Source of the DNA: Montifringilla adamsi
Lineage: Eukaryota; Chordata; Aves; Passeriformes; Passeridae
Assembly (NCBI GenBank): GCA_017590115.1
Contig: JAGGNK010011114.1
Span: 4,765,733 to 4,829,732, forward strand
Direction: 5' to 3'
Length of the DNA stretch: 64,000 nt
The position numbers and the translations under genes are program-made. The notes beneath the pieces are model-generated. The model saw nothing but the letters and a program-made list of their open reading frames with translations. It was not told the origin of the DNA and did no database searches. Below, piece after piece: positions 30,701 to 38,880 of the stretch; the first letter of the stretch is position 1, and every line of letters starts with the position of its first letter.

Positions 30701-33641
30701 GAAGGACCACGCTGAAGTTCAAGCTCACAGGTGAGCAGCTGTGATCCCTTGTACAGGTGCTGCTGGAGGAGGCTGGATCAACTTATGACAGGCTCCTGCC
30801 AGGCCTCTCCTAAGCTGGCAGGGCTTAGAAAAAGCAGCAGCTCCTGTGTTGGATCAGAGGCTTAGGGATGCAGGAGTTGTCAGTGCCTCTCAAAGGGAAA
30901 TAGGGAATTAGGAAGATTTACCACATCCTCCCAAGCCAACTGAGCTGCTATTTTTGCTACTGGCAGATGTAGTCGAATGCTTTGTAACAAAGTGAATTGT
31001 GGCCTTCTTTTCCCTCCAACACCTGGTGCACTTGGGTGGTTGTGCAATGCTTTGAATAGAGAAGCTGTCCTTACCTTGTGCTTGTGAGCATCCTGAAGGA
31101 AAGCACTTGGTTTTCCTTACTCTGCAGCATTTTGCTGCTAAGGAACAAGGCTGGAGGTTCAGCTGCTCTCACCTTAATCACTGCACCTCTGGGGTGCATG
31201 GTGGGTCTCCCTGACTCAGTTCTTCCCTCTCTCAGCATCACTTCAGCCCTAAATAAAGTGGATCAGAGAATTCCAGCTTCCTAAATAGCTTTTGGTGCAA
31301 AAGATGCCTTTGTCACTTATTTGGAGGGGCTAGGAAGTATTACTGCACAGGGGGCAGAGATGATGGGCAAGGTGGGGACACGATGGGAGGATGAGTTCAC
31401 AGGAGCAAGGGGCCTGCGAGAGGCCATTCCAATCCCTCACACTTTGCTCCAGAAGGTTCCTGTCAGCCTGTGGGTGCAGGCAGAACTGTTTTTACAGCTG
31501 TACACCACCACAACACCTCTTTCTGCTTGCACTCTCCCCCGCAGAGCGCGAGCTGCAGATGGAGAAAACCAACCACAGCATCTCCGCGAGGGAGGGCGAG
31601 GAGGCCACGCTGCCCTGCCGGCTGCAGGCCGCCCTCCTGCCCGGCTCACACCTCTCGGCCACCTGGTTCCAGGTGACGGGCAGTGGCCGTGACAGTGCCC
31701 TGCTGGCCCTCCGGCACGATGGCAGCGTGGAGTACCCCGAGGAGCGCCTGGCAGCCAGGCTGCTCCTCCGCCGTCCCTCCGCCGGCGACTTCAGCCTGAC
31801 GCTGAGCAGCGTGGAGAGGGGAGATGCTGGGGCGTATTACTGCCAGCTGCAGGAGTGGCAGCAGCAGGGCGAGGGGAAGGACTGGGCTGTGCAAGCCTTG
31901 GCGTGCTCGGGGTACACCCAGCTCAGCACCATCCCGCCAGGTAACGCTGCTGGGTGCCAGGGGCTGATCGCCCTGCGTGGCTCCTCTCACCATAGCCTTT
32001 CCCCCCAGAACCTAAATGTTTTTGGGGGAAAATTCTTGGTGTGATTTCTCTGGCAAGTCTGTCTAGACTGAGGTCTCTAAAAACTGCCTCTGTTCGCTTT
32101 GGGGTGAGTGGAGGTGCATGCTGTGTGCAAAGGCAGGACTGGATTCTGCACGCAAAAGTTTAAGTAGATAAAAGCAAAGGTTTTAGTCACGTGCACGCAG
32201 TGTTTTTAGGAAGGTAATAGGCAGGAGTTGTTGCTGCCTTGGGAAAATACGAGGCTCAGATGACCCACGTGGAGGAAAAAATATAAACTGTGAAATCAAT
32301 CATGATGCACCCAGCTGAGAGGATCTTGCCCTTGTACTCGCCTTCAGCTCTGGAGCTGCCACGCCTGAAACCAGCCTGGCTGCCTACACAAGTTACGGCT
32401 TCTGCAGCAATTCCCAGAGCTGACCAGCATGGAAAGAGTGACCCTGCAGAGCCCTCCCCTCTGCCTGCTGCTCCCACAGCTGGGCACGGGGCCTGCTCTC
32501 ATGACTTTGCACCTACAGCAGAGCTAATCTGGGTTTAATTGCACAGAGAGGGACTGACAGCACTTCATCCCCCCTGCTGTTGTGTTACTGCTGTTATCCA
32601 TCACAGCTCTCTAGCACGCAAGATTTCTCCTTCATCAGCTCCCTCTATCTCTTGTTACCCCTTACTGGTGGAAAAAGCATTGCTAAAATTGCTCAGTAAC
32701 TGGTAGTAAATTCTCCTCCAATTTTTGAATAAGTGTTTTTGCCAAGTGGTTTTCATGGTTTTCAAAAGAGGCAAAAGATTAGCTAGGCGTTTTTTTCTTT
32801 CTCCCTCTCTTTTTAAATTTTTTTGGGTTGGTTGGAGGGGTGGCCATGTGTGTGCATACGTGTTCCTCTAGTGATGCAGGTTTCTTTGAAGTAGCAGCCT
32901 CCAGCAGCCTCCACCTCAGCTGGGGAGCTGTTCTGCAGGATCTGCCAGGGATGGGGATGGTGCTCACAGCTGCCTGCAGCTCAGTGGGGATGAAATACGG
33001 TAGCAGATCAGCAGTAACAAGGAGGGGCAGGTGTCTGAGGGGAACAGGTGCCTCTTGATCTGGTTTCCTTTGCTTTCCTCTTATCCCATCTTGCTCAGTG
33101 GTGCAGCCTCTGACAGACTTCTACCTCATCCCACTGGTGTCAGGTAGAGTGTGTTGCTTTTCCTTACTGAGCCCAGTCTGGAATGGGTTAGCAGAAGAAC
33201 TGGGCTGTTTCTGTTGGGATGTTTCAGGTGAACAAGCCAGGGCCTTATCTGACCTCCCCAGACAAGAAATTGAGGCAAATTACCTGGTTTCTCCCCCCCT
33301 TCTCCTCAGGTAGCCTGTATGAATTCTTACAAATTGGTAGCTGTTGAAGATTGAAGGAAAAGTGTTAAGAAAATAGCACTTAGAGATAACAGTAGGAGAA
33401 ACTCAAACTAGCTTGGGGCCTCACTTTTTCTTTCTTTTTTCCTTCAGAGTCAACTGTTTTGTCCAGGATCTGCTCATCCCCACCACTGCTGAACTTCATC
33501 TTATACTTACCACTGGTTCTCATCCTTCTGCTGGCCCTTGCTGTCTTCTGCTGGTACTGCAAATTCAGGAAAAGCAAGAAGAGCAACAGCACTGGATGGA
33601 TGATGGAACTGGAAGGGAATGAAGAGGCCAAGAACATTTAG
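18898..33641 (+). CDS. CD101: CD101 (IGSF2, EWI-101), complete, nine coding exons
   Basis: CD101 is a type I leukocyte surface glycoprotein of the EWI family that restrains T-cell and myeloid activation. Coding exons are 18898-18949, 19814-20191, 20972-21388, 24089-24466, 25292-25675, 26469-26873, 30329-30730, 31545-31940 and 33448-33641. All introns are GT-AG and phase 1, and the frame stays open for 1,001 residues (human is about 1,021). Order: signal peptide 1-22, seven V-type Ig domains with one exon each (18-143, 144-282, 283-408, 409-536, 537-671, 672-805, 806-937), a transmembrane helix at about 954-974, and a 26-residue basic tail. Each domain keeps its cysteine pair and a D/N-x-G-x-Y/L-x-C motif. 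Domain 2 carries the family EWI motif. Domain 1 and domain 2 read very close to mammalian CD101. No break was found. Confidence 0.96.
19814..20191 (+). CDS. CD101: CD101 exon 2: Ig V domain 1
   Basis: 126 codons. The cysteine pair is at about residues 45 (TLWCKV) and 123 (DAGQYEC), with the C-strand tryptophan in FQWSIYLP. The segments EVQIVST, YTQRVR and ECHTPNTDE are strikingly like mammalian CD101. One NLT glycosylation site is at its end. The exon is very GC-rich, well above its introns. Confidence 0.96.
20884..20955 (+). mobile_element. CR1 LINE 3'-end fragment
   Basis: The sequence GGAGCTGGACTCAGTGATTC, then GTGGGTCCCTTTCAACTCAG and the tail ATTCTATGATTCTGTG, is the standard 3' end of an avian CR1 in sense orientation. 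The tail stops 16 bp before CD101 exon 3, so it lies in the branch-point region of that acceptor. The 5' part is truncated, as usual for CR1. Confidence 0.9.
20972..21388 (+). CDS. CD101: CD101 exon 3: Ig V domain 2 with EWI motif
   Basis: 139 codons beginning VIPDTLLASM. The cysteines are in ELTCEV and QGQLYCEA, followed directly by AEWIEDPDGTW, the Glu-Trp-Ile signature that names the family. HTHLSVGWY and LSKDFILKPGP are close to mammalian CD101. There is an NTT glycosylation site before YKL. The acceptor CCCCATGCTCAG has a short pyrimidine stretch just after a CR1 tail. Confidence 0.96.
21389..24088 (+). other. CD101: CD101 intron 3
   Basis: 2.7 kb with no recognisable repeat family or alternative Ig exon. 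The frame upstream of exon 4 stays open for about 330 nt before the acceptor but shows no domain signature, so it is treated as chance. Confidence 0.7.
24089..24466 (+). CDS. CD101: CD101 exon 4: Ig V domain 3
   Basis: 126 codons starting GRDLSVDITAAEPSL. The cysteines are in LQLSCVV and DKGTYQCSV, and the tryptophan is in VIWLLNN. The EWI position is replaced by VSELKTPG, so this domain lacks the motif. Acceptor TTTCCCACAG, donor GGTTAGTA. Confidence 0.94.
24467..25291 (+). other. CD101: CD101 intron 4 with a local duplication and an A-rich tract
   Basis: 825 bp. It contains a 19-bp direct repeat (GTTATTCTGATAACATTAG) at 24942-24960 and 24974-24992, 32 bp apart, and an A-rich low-complexity stretch at about 25062-25115. 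No exon-like segment was seen. Confidence 0.85.
25292..25675 (+). CDS. CD101: CD101 exon 5: Ig V domain 4
   Basis: 128 codons starting ESHMRLSVSTSTPRV. The cysteines are in LVLHCEV and DGGQYRCEA, and the tryptophans in LRWWHLPP. The EWI position reads TQWARG. GC content and CpG count are very high compared with exons 4, 6 and 7. Acceptor GTTTGCAG, donor GGTGAGTT. Confidence 0.94.
25676..26468 (+). other. CD101: CD101 intron 5, with a frame open into exon 6
   Basis: 793 bp. From an ATG at 26117 the exon 6 frame is open across the last 352 bp of the intron, and its first residues (MERQLLAVILGHFPFLLLVW) look like a signal peptide. The canonical splice acceptor at 26467-26468 is strong, so retention or an alternative start is only a possibility. 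Confidence 0.6.
26469..26873 (+). CDS. CD101: CD101 exon 6: Ig V domain 5
   Basis: 135 codons starting GLGLHATLRSRIA. The cysteines are in FELFCQV and NEGTYQCEV, and the tryptophan is in VQWLFQP. Two glycosylation sites are present, NAS and NGT. The segments VPLSVQWLFQP and HQLVQVLPNGT parallel mammalian domain 5. Acceptor CTCCCGGGCAG, donor AGGTAAGC. Confidence 0.95.
26874..30328 (+). other. CD101: CD101 intron 6, longest intron, with a T37 run
   Basis: 3.46 kb. It holds a 37-bp T homopolymer at 27731-27767. I recognise no CR1, LTR or alternative exon. Several 60-140 codon open frames lack motifs. Confidence 0.75.
27731..27767 (+). repeat. T37 homopolymer
   Basis: Thirty-seven consecutive T inside CD101 intron 6. 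Read on the other strand it would be a poly(A) tail, but the preceding minus-strand sequence is not a gene copy I recognise. The exact length is uncertain in any assembly. Confidence 0.95.
30329..30730 (+). CDS. CD101: CD101 exon 7: Ig V domain 6
   Basis: 134 codons starting ESKLQVVTKDSSVEI. The cysteines are in AIECRIV and DRGSYYCVV, and the tryptophan is in VTWYLLPP. The EWI position reads EEWLWLVDGWYKLGE, close to the mammalian EEWL form. One NYS glycosylation site. Acceptor CTCCATTTTAG, donor AGGTGAGC. Confidence 0.96.
31545..31940 (+). CDS. CD101: CD101 exon 8: Ig V domain 7, membrane proximal
   Basis: 132 codons starting ERELQMEKTNHSISA. The cysteines are in ATLPCRL and DAGAYYCQL, and the tryptophan is in SATWFQV. 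The EWI position reads QEWQQQ. One NHS glycosylation site. An extra unpaired-looking cysteine sits near the end (ALACSGY). The exon is CpG-rich like exons 2 and 5. Acceptor CTCCCCCGCAG, donor AGGTAACG. Confidence 0.94.
31941..33447 (+). other. CD101: CD101 intron 8
   Basis: 1.5 kb between the last Ig exon and the transmembrane exon. It contains a 45-nt exon-like segment with intact splice sites (33099-33143), listed separately. Nothing else was recognised. Confidence 0.8.
33099..33143 (+). other. CD101: Candidate 45-nt cassette exon of CD101
   Basis: A long pyrimidine tract (CTTTGCTTTCCTCTTATCCC) and acceptor CTCAG end at 33098. The donor is AGGTAGAG. The segment between is 45 nt, open in the CD101 frame, phase 1 on both sides, and would insert the 15 residues VVQPLTDFYLIPLVS between the last Ig domain and the transmembrane stretch. 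The mammalian protein reads across without it, so it would be optional or may be unused. Confidence 0.3.
33448..33641 (+). CDS. CD101: CD101 exon 9: transmembrane segment and cytoplasmic tail
   Basis: Reads ESTVLSRICSSPPLLNF, a helix of about 21 residues (FILYLPLVLILLLALAVFCW), then a basic tail with FRKSKKSNSTGW and ending NEEAKNI before TAG. SRICSSPPLL matches the mammalian CD101 juxtamembrane segment. The tail is 26 residues, about 15-20 shorter than in human as I recall, and shows no ITIM-type tyrosine motif. Confidence 0.95.
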
Positions 33642-33770
33642 CTGGTCTGTGGAGGTAGATGTAACTTGCAGGAGCAGAGCTGCACAGCTGAGGAGGACTG
33701 AGTACTTGCAGAGGGCCTTTTTATTGTTTTGTACTAGCTCTTGCAATAAATCCTTGAAATTGTGGGTTTG
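33642..33770 (+). other. CD101: CD101 3' UTR (short)
   Basis: The stop at 33641 is followed by only about 125 nt before a canonical poly(A) signal and a TG/T-rich stretch (TTGTGGGTTTGCTTTTGGTG). The UTR carries no recognisable element. Confidence 0.6.
33745..33750 (+). terminator. CD101: Poly(A) signal AATAAA of CD101
   Basis: AATAAA lies 104 nt after the stop and is followed 17 nt later by a TGTGGGTTTGCTTTTGG downstream element, the usual arrangement for cleavage near 33765. Confidence 0.75.
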
Positions 33771-36700
33771 CTTTTGGTGGAATGAAGCAGCTTTGGAATT
33801 GCTAAGCAAATAGGGTTTTCATAACAAGTGTTTCTGTCTTTTAGGTTAGGTACTCGCCCATTTCCTGCTCTGGTTGTTGTGGTACATTTGGAGGTCCTTG
33901 CAGTATGCATCTCCCACTGTGGATGGAAGTGGTGTTATTCCTCTGCAGGAATAAGGGGAAAAAAACCAGCTCTTTCTGTGCTGTGACACAAAAAGTACCA
34001 TATTTCTACTAATTTTGTGTCTTGACAAAATCTATGTGGTATCCAGGCTAAAAAAACAGTGGTAGAACTGGAAGGGGAATATTGATGTCCCATTTAAGTC
34101 ATTGCCCTTGCCTTTCCCCACTCTTTGCTGGGGAAGTTCTTGGACACCTCTGTTTTCACATCCTGAGAGTGCCTGTGCCCAAAGAGCATCACCTCTCCAA
34201 AATGAAATGGGTCTTCATCACAAAACCTGTCACAGGAACATGAGTACTGAGCAGGGCTGGCTGGGCCTGAAGAAAGTCCAGAGCAGAGGAATCGCAGCCA
34301 TCCACAAAAAACCAAATCCTGTTGACCCAGTAAAGGACTGCCATGGAGTCTTGGATCCCAGAAGGAAGATGTGGACATCAAACCATCTTGGAGATGAGCA
34401 TACAAAGTTCCATCTCCTTCCTGTGCTTCTGCTGTAGGAGAAGACAGCATCCAGCCCCTGGTACCTGGGCTGTCTGTGGGTCAGGAAGCTGCACAGCTGG
34501 GACCTGGTATTAGGCACATCCAGGTTGTCCCATGTAATAAAAAAAGTCATGTGTGTGCTTGTGGGGCAGCTTCTCTATACCCTGGAATCCAGCTCGGGCT
34601 CACATTTTCAAGGCTGAGGAGCTCTGCTACCTGAAGAGTGTCTGGCTGATGCATAGAAGAAAGCAGATTTCTCTCCAGTCCTGAGGAGCCAAGGGATATT
34701 CCACCCCTAATTGTGCAAAATGGGATGTGGTCCCAGGGAGTTGTGGGTTCAGGTATCAGGGCAACACTCTAAGCACTGTCCTCAGACCAAAGTAGCTCTA
34801 TGGAAACCACAGCAGACACTCACAGACCTGCTTCCTGTGACCACAGAGAGATTTGGAGACACCACAGCCTCTCTAGATGATCTGTTCCTTCACTTTCTTT
34901 GCAGTTAGGAAAGCTGCGTGCCTTTATCCTGAAGAACTTGCAGGTGCTTCAGTCCCTTGAAAATGCAGTTTTTGCACACATCTGCTCCCGTTTCCCTGTT
35001 CAGCCACCTCTGTCTGTGCTGGCTGGTTCCAGCTTGCTCGGTCTTTCCCTGCAGGATGTTTTCTGGACCCCGTGCAGCTTTTCCCTTTGCTGCCCTGACC
35101 CCAGCTGCCTCTCCCACAGCGTGAGTGCTCAGAGCTGCACGTGGGGCTCTCTGCAGAGGTTTCCCCCCCTGCCTTGTGGGTTATGTCCCGTTTACACATC
35201 CCAGCAGGACGTTTGATTTCCTCTTTGCGTGTGACGGCGCGGCGCTGTTTGTGCTTGGCTCCTGACCATCAGGCTCCTCTCCTGCAGATTTGCTGTCTAG
35301 CAGTTGTGTCTCCACTCTGTGTTCAGGCTGTTGACTTTTCCTATCTAACTGAGGCCCCATTTTCGTGGGGGTGTTGAGCAGCTTTCGGCACCAGTTTGTG
35401 GAAGATCCTGCTGTCTGTCTTCGCCCTGTCTCGGTAAAGCTTTAACTCATGAGCTGGTTTCTGTCTGACAGAGAAGCAGAATGCTCCTGGGATATTAAAC
35501 TCCTACAGGTTTCATGGAAAGTGATAGGTGGATGAAGAAGAGGAGGCAGGCACTGAGGGTAGGCTGCAGTGTGAGCTGGCCACTTGGTGCCTGGTTTGTG
35601 TTTAGGGGATATGGAAAGGAGGTGCAGATGTGTAAGGGCATGGAAAAGGAAAGACAGAACTGCTTTTCTCTATCCACTGTTAACAATAAATCTGTGCACG
35701 TAGCTTATCTGCTAATTTTGTGCTGTTTATCCAGGTTTTCATTTGGATTGTTTCCTTAGTTTGCCCAAGAATACCTTGGGAGCCTACTCCACAAACCTTG
35801 GTAAATTCAAGAATATATGATGCCTGCTGCTTATCCCTTCCCACCAGGTTTTCAGTCTTATTGCAAGGGAGATAGGTAGATCTGCTTTGGTTTTGTTCAA
35901 AACAAACAAATAGTAGTGGGTTGGTTTTTTTCCCTCCATTCTTTTTTGTACTTTTAAGTACTTTGTCCCTGTATATCCCTAGGGATTATAGTTAAAAAGA
36001 TGGTGCTCAGTTTCCACTTATTTTTAAATATAATTTTGCTCTGTTCACCTCACTTGGTGTCTCACACCGCCTCAGATATTACCACAGCAAACTACTAATA
36101 GTGGCTTGACAGCCCATTCTTTATTTGCCTTAGGATGAACCTCATCAAGACCATCTTTCTAGTCAAAAATCTGAATTATTTAGGTTGCTACTCATTACCA
36201 GAGTGCTGGAGACAGCCCCTACCCTACTGTAGCAGTCACATTTGTGGGTCAATCTCCAAAAGCTGTGTGAGCTCTCTGAATGACCTGGGTTTGGTGCACC
36301 CCCCAGAATTGTGCATCCCCCTCACTCAGCCACCTCAGGAGCCCATGGCAGGTCTGTGGAGGCATCTTTCCTGCCATCTGATCTGCACACAAAAAGCTGC
36401 ACGCTGCTGTGACACAAGATTTTTGTGTCTGGTGGACTGGGAGGAAAAGGTGGGCAGAGAGAGGGAGGCTTCTCCACCAACAGGGCACTTTCTTCTTCTG
36501 TGCCATTTTTGCTCAGTTAACCAGAGCCCCATAAGTAGCAGCTTTCTATTCATACAGGTGTAGAGGTCTTAACTTAAGTTTGTAAGTGTGCCTAGTGCCT
36601 TGATGAAAGGGTCTGCAAGGAGAATGTGCATTTTTGCAGCAGTGGGATTTTTCCCCTATTTTTTCTTCTGGCTTGGCTGGGTCGCTGCCAAACCTTTCAG

Positions 36701-38394
36701 CTAAATGTTTAAGATGTATTTTTTTCCATGACTGAACTTAGAGTTGTAACTTAGCAAAAGCTCCAAAACGGTCCTGTTTTTAAAGAGAACAGTTCTGTCA
36801 CTTGTGGTAAATGCATGAGAAGGGAGAGTGGTGTGTGTGCTTGGTGGGACAGGGAGAGGATGTCAATTTTGCTGCTAAGGCTCTTGACCACCTTCACCCA
36901 CCCCCATCAACACCTTTTGTTTAAATTCAGCTTGTAATATAAATTAGAACAGCTGATAAAATATATATTTAGCTGTTACATTCCCCACCTGAGGGGAGAA
37001 AACAGTTCAGCAGCACAGCATTGCCTGTGCTGCACCCTGTCCCCCCATGTGCCCTTGCCCAGGGAATGAATGTCCTGTGTGAGGACAGCACGTGGCAGGG
37101 AGATCCTGGGTCCTTTCACAGGTATTAAAGCAGTCTAAAAGGGTTACAGAGCAATGCAGGGCTTGGTCCATGAGGAATTAATCCACTGGGAAGTGGTTGC
37201 ATGGAGCTGTAAAAACAGAAGTGTTGTGCTGTGTGTGGAAGGTTTTCAGAGGAAGGTATGGAAACTGTAAGGCAAGGGGAGAGCAGCACACTCCTGCAGC
37301 TTGGATGGATGGTGTGAGGGTGGATGGACAGGAATGACCCCTGCATTGTGTGTCCTTCCTGGAATGCTCTTATGGTGCTTTGCCTTTGGGCAGGGAAAAA
37401 TCCTGTGCTCAGTGATTTATCCAACATGCAGTGGGACAAAGGATCATACCAGTGACTCACCTGCACTGAGGACCTTTTTTGGCAAGAGAGAGCGTGGGTG
37501 ATGAGCTGGTTGCTGTGCAGGAGTGGAGGGAAGTAGTTTTCAAGCAAGGAGATAGTTTGTGGCTGATGGCTCAGGGTTTCCTGGCCTGCCCTGCTGCCCT
37601 GGAGCAGAGGGCACAAGAGCATCGTGCTGTCCTGGACTGCCAGGGCAAGGCCGCTGAGGAACGTTGCCAAACTTTTGAAAAATTATTGCAAAGAAATGAC
37701 CTGGAGTTTTCCTAGGATGCCCCCTCTCAAGCAGCATCTCTTCATTACTTCCTATTAACTCTGAGTTGGTTTTGAAATCTGACATTCAGTTTATTATGTG
37801 CTTTGGTCTCACTTGATGCCATTTTGCATTCCAGCTGGTTCCTGCAGCCCCTGCCTGTTTTGTGTATGCTCTGGCCTTGGTCTTTGGCAACTTAGACAAA
37901 GCAGAACCACTCACAGAACTCTGAAGCTTCCTTAGCCATTAAGAAACTGCTGCACTGGATCTGCCTGCTGCTGGATTTATGGATTTTTTGGTCCTTCTCA
38001 AATCACCCGCTCCTCCCTCTTTTCTTCCAGAGGGTAATATGGCATTATGTAATTATTGTTATACTTGCAGTTGGACAGGGCAGGAAAGGAGTGATGCCTC
38101 GCAGGGCAGAAGCAGTAGAGCTGTCGGGCTCGAGGTGTGAAGGATGGATGAGAAGTGGTAGGGTGGAATCTGGCTCAGTTTGCTGCCACAGCAGGCAGGA
38201 GGAACCAGCTCAGTGTCCTTTTAGCCAGCTGCAACCCCCAGAAAAGATTCTGGTTGTGGTGGTGTGGGACTGACAAGATTAATGTGTGTACCTGTGCTGT
38301 ACCTACTCCTTGTAGGGGTGAGAGGAACATTCATTTCTAGGGCTGCTGACTAAGTGTGAAAATTGACCTGCTGGGGGGAGAACGCTGGTTTTAT
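33771..38394. other. Intergenic region downstream of CD101
   Basis: 4.6 kb without a recognisable gene, RNA or repeat family. Open frames of up to about 180 codons (for example minus strand 37125-37670) show no domain or splice structure. Confidence 0.45.
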
Positions 38395-38880
38395 CATTAT
38401 TTTAAGCACGAGGGAATTAATGGGTGAATGCTGGAAGCAGCATGGCATACCAGGAGGGGCTGTGACTCCTCCCAGCCCCCTCGTGGGATGCTAATAGGGA
38501 GGAGAGGTCCACTGTCCCATTTGAAAGAGCAGGGCCATGACCAATCGATGTTAAATGTGGCGGCAATGCCTCGCGCGGTGGCCGCGGGATAAAAAGGCAG
38601 AGGCAGCCTGAACTGTAAAGACATTTCATTTCCCTGGTAATGAGGGAGACACACTGTGGCAATGAAACCAGGGAGAGAGAGGCTGCGAGATGCTAATTTC
38701 TGCTCCTGCTGCCGCTGCTGCTTTGATCTGGAGCAAATGCCCGTTCTAAATTGCAGGCGGATGCGAGTCAGATATCATCCAGCCAGTGGCTTACAGGCTT
38801 AATGAAGTGGGACGTACGCTGCTGCCTGGTAATGTTAGGAGAGGCAGGCAATTCCGAGGGGAATTACTGAAGGTCTAAAG
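38395..38880 (+). promoter_or_regulatory. Promoter-like block with CCAAT and TATA-like boxes
   Basis: CCAAT at 38541-38545 is followed by a CpG-rich segment (CCTCGCGCGGTGGCCGCGGG) and GATAAAAAGG, with ATAAAAAG at 38589-38596, the order and spacing of a core promoter. A start near 38617-38630 is expected. TAAT cores recur through the block (GGAATTAATGG, GATGCTAATAGG, GATGCTAATTTC, GGTAATGTTAGG), so it could instead be an enhancer. There is no neighbouring gene to assign it to. Confidence 0.3.
38662..38802 (+). CDS. Hypothetical 46-codon small ORF
   Basis: The first ATG downstream of the TATA-like box opens a frame of 46 codons starting MKPGRERLRDANFCSCC and ending HPASGLQA before TAA. It is rich in cysteine and arginine (FCSCCRCCF) and matches no family I know. 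It would fit the first ORF of a transcript starting near 38620, but coding status is unproven and a non-coding reading is more likely. Confidence 0.12.
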   Translation: MKPGRERLRDANFCSCCRCCFDLEQMPVLNCRRMRVRYHPASGLQA

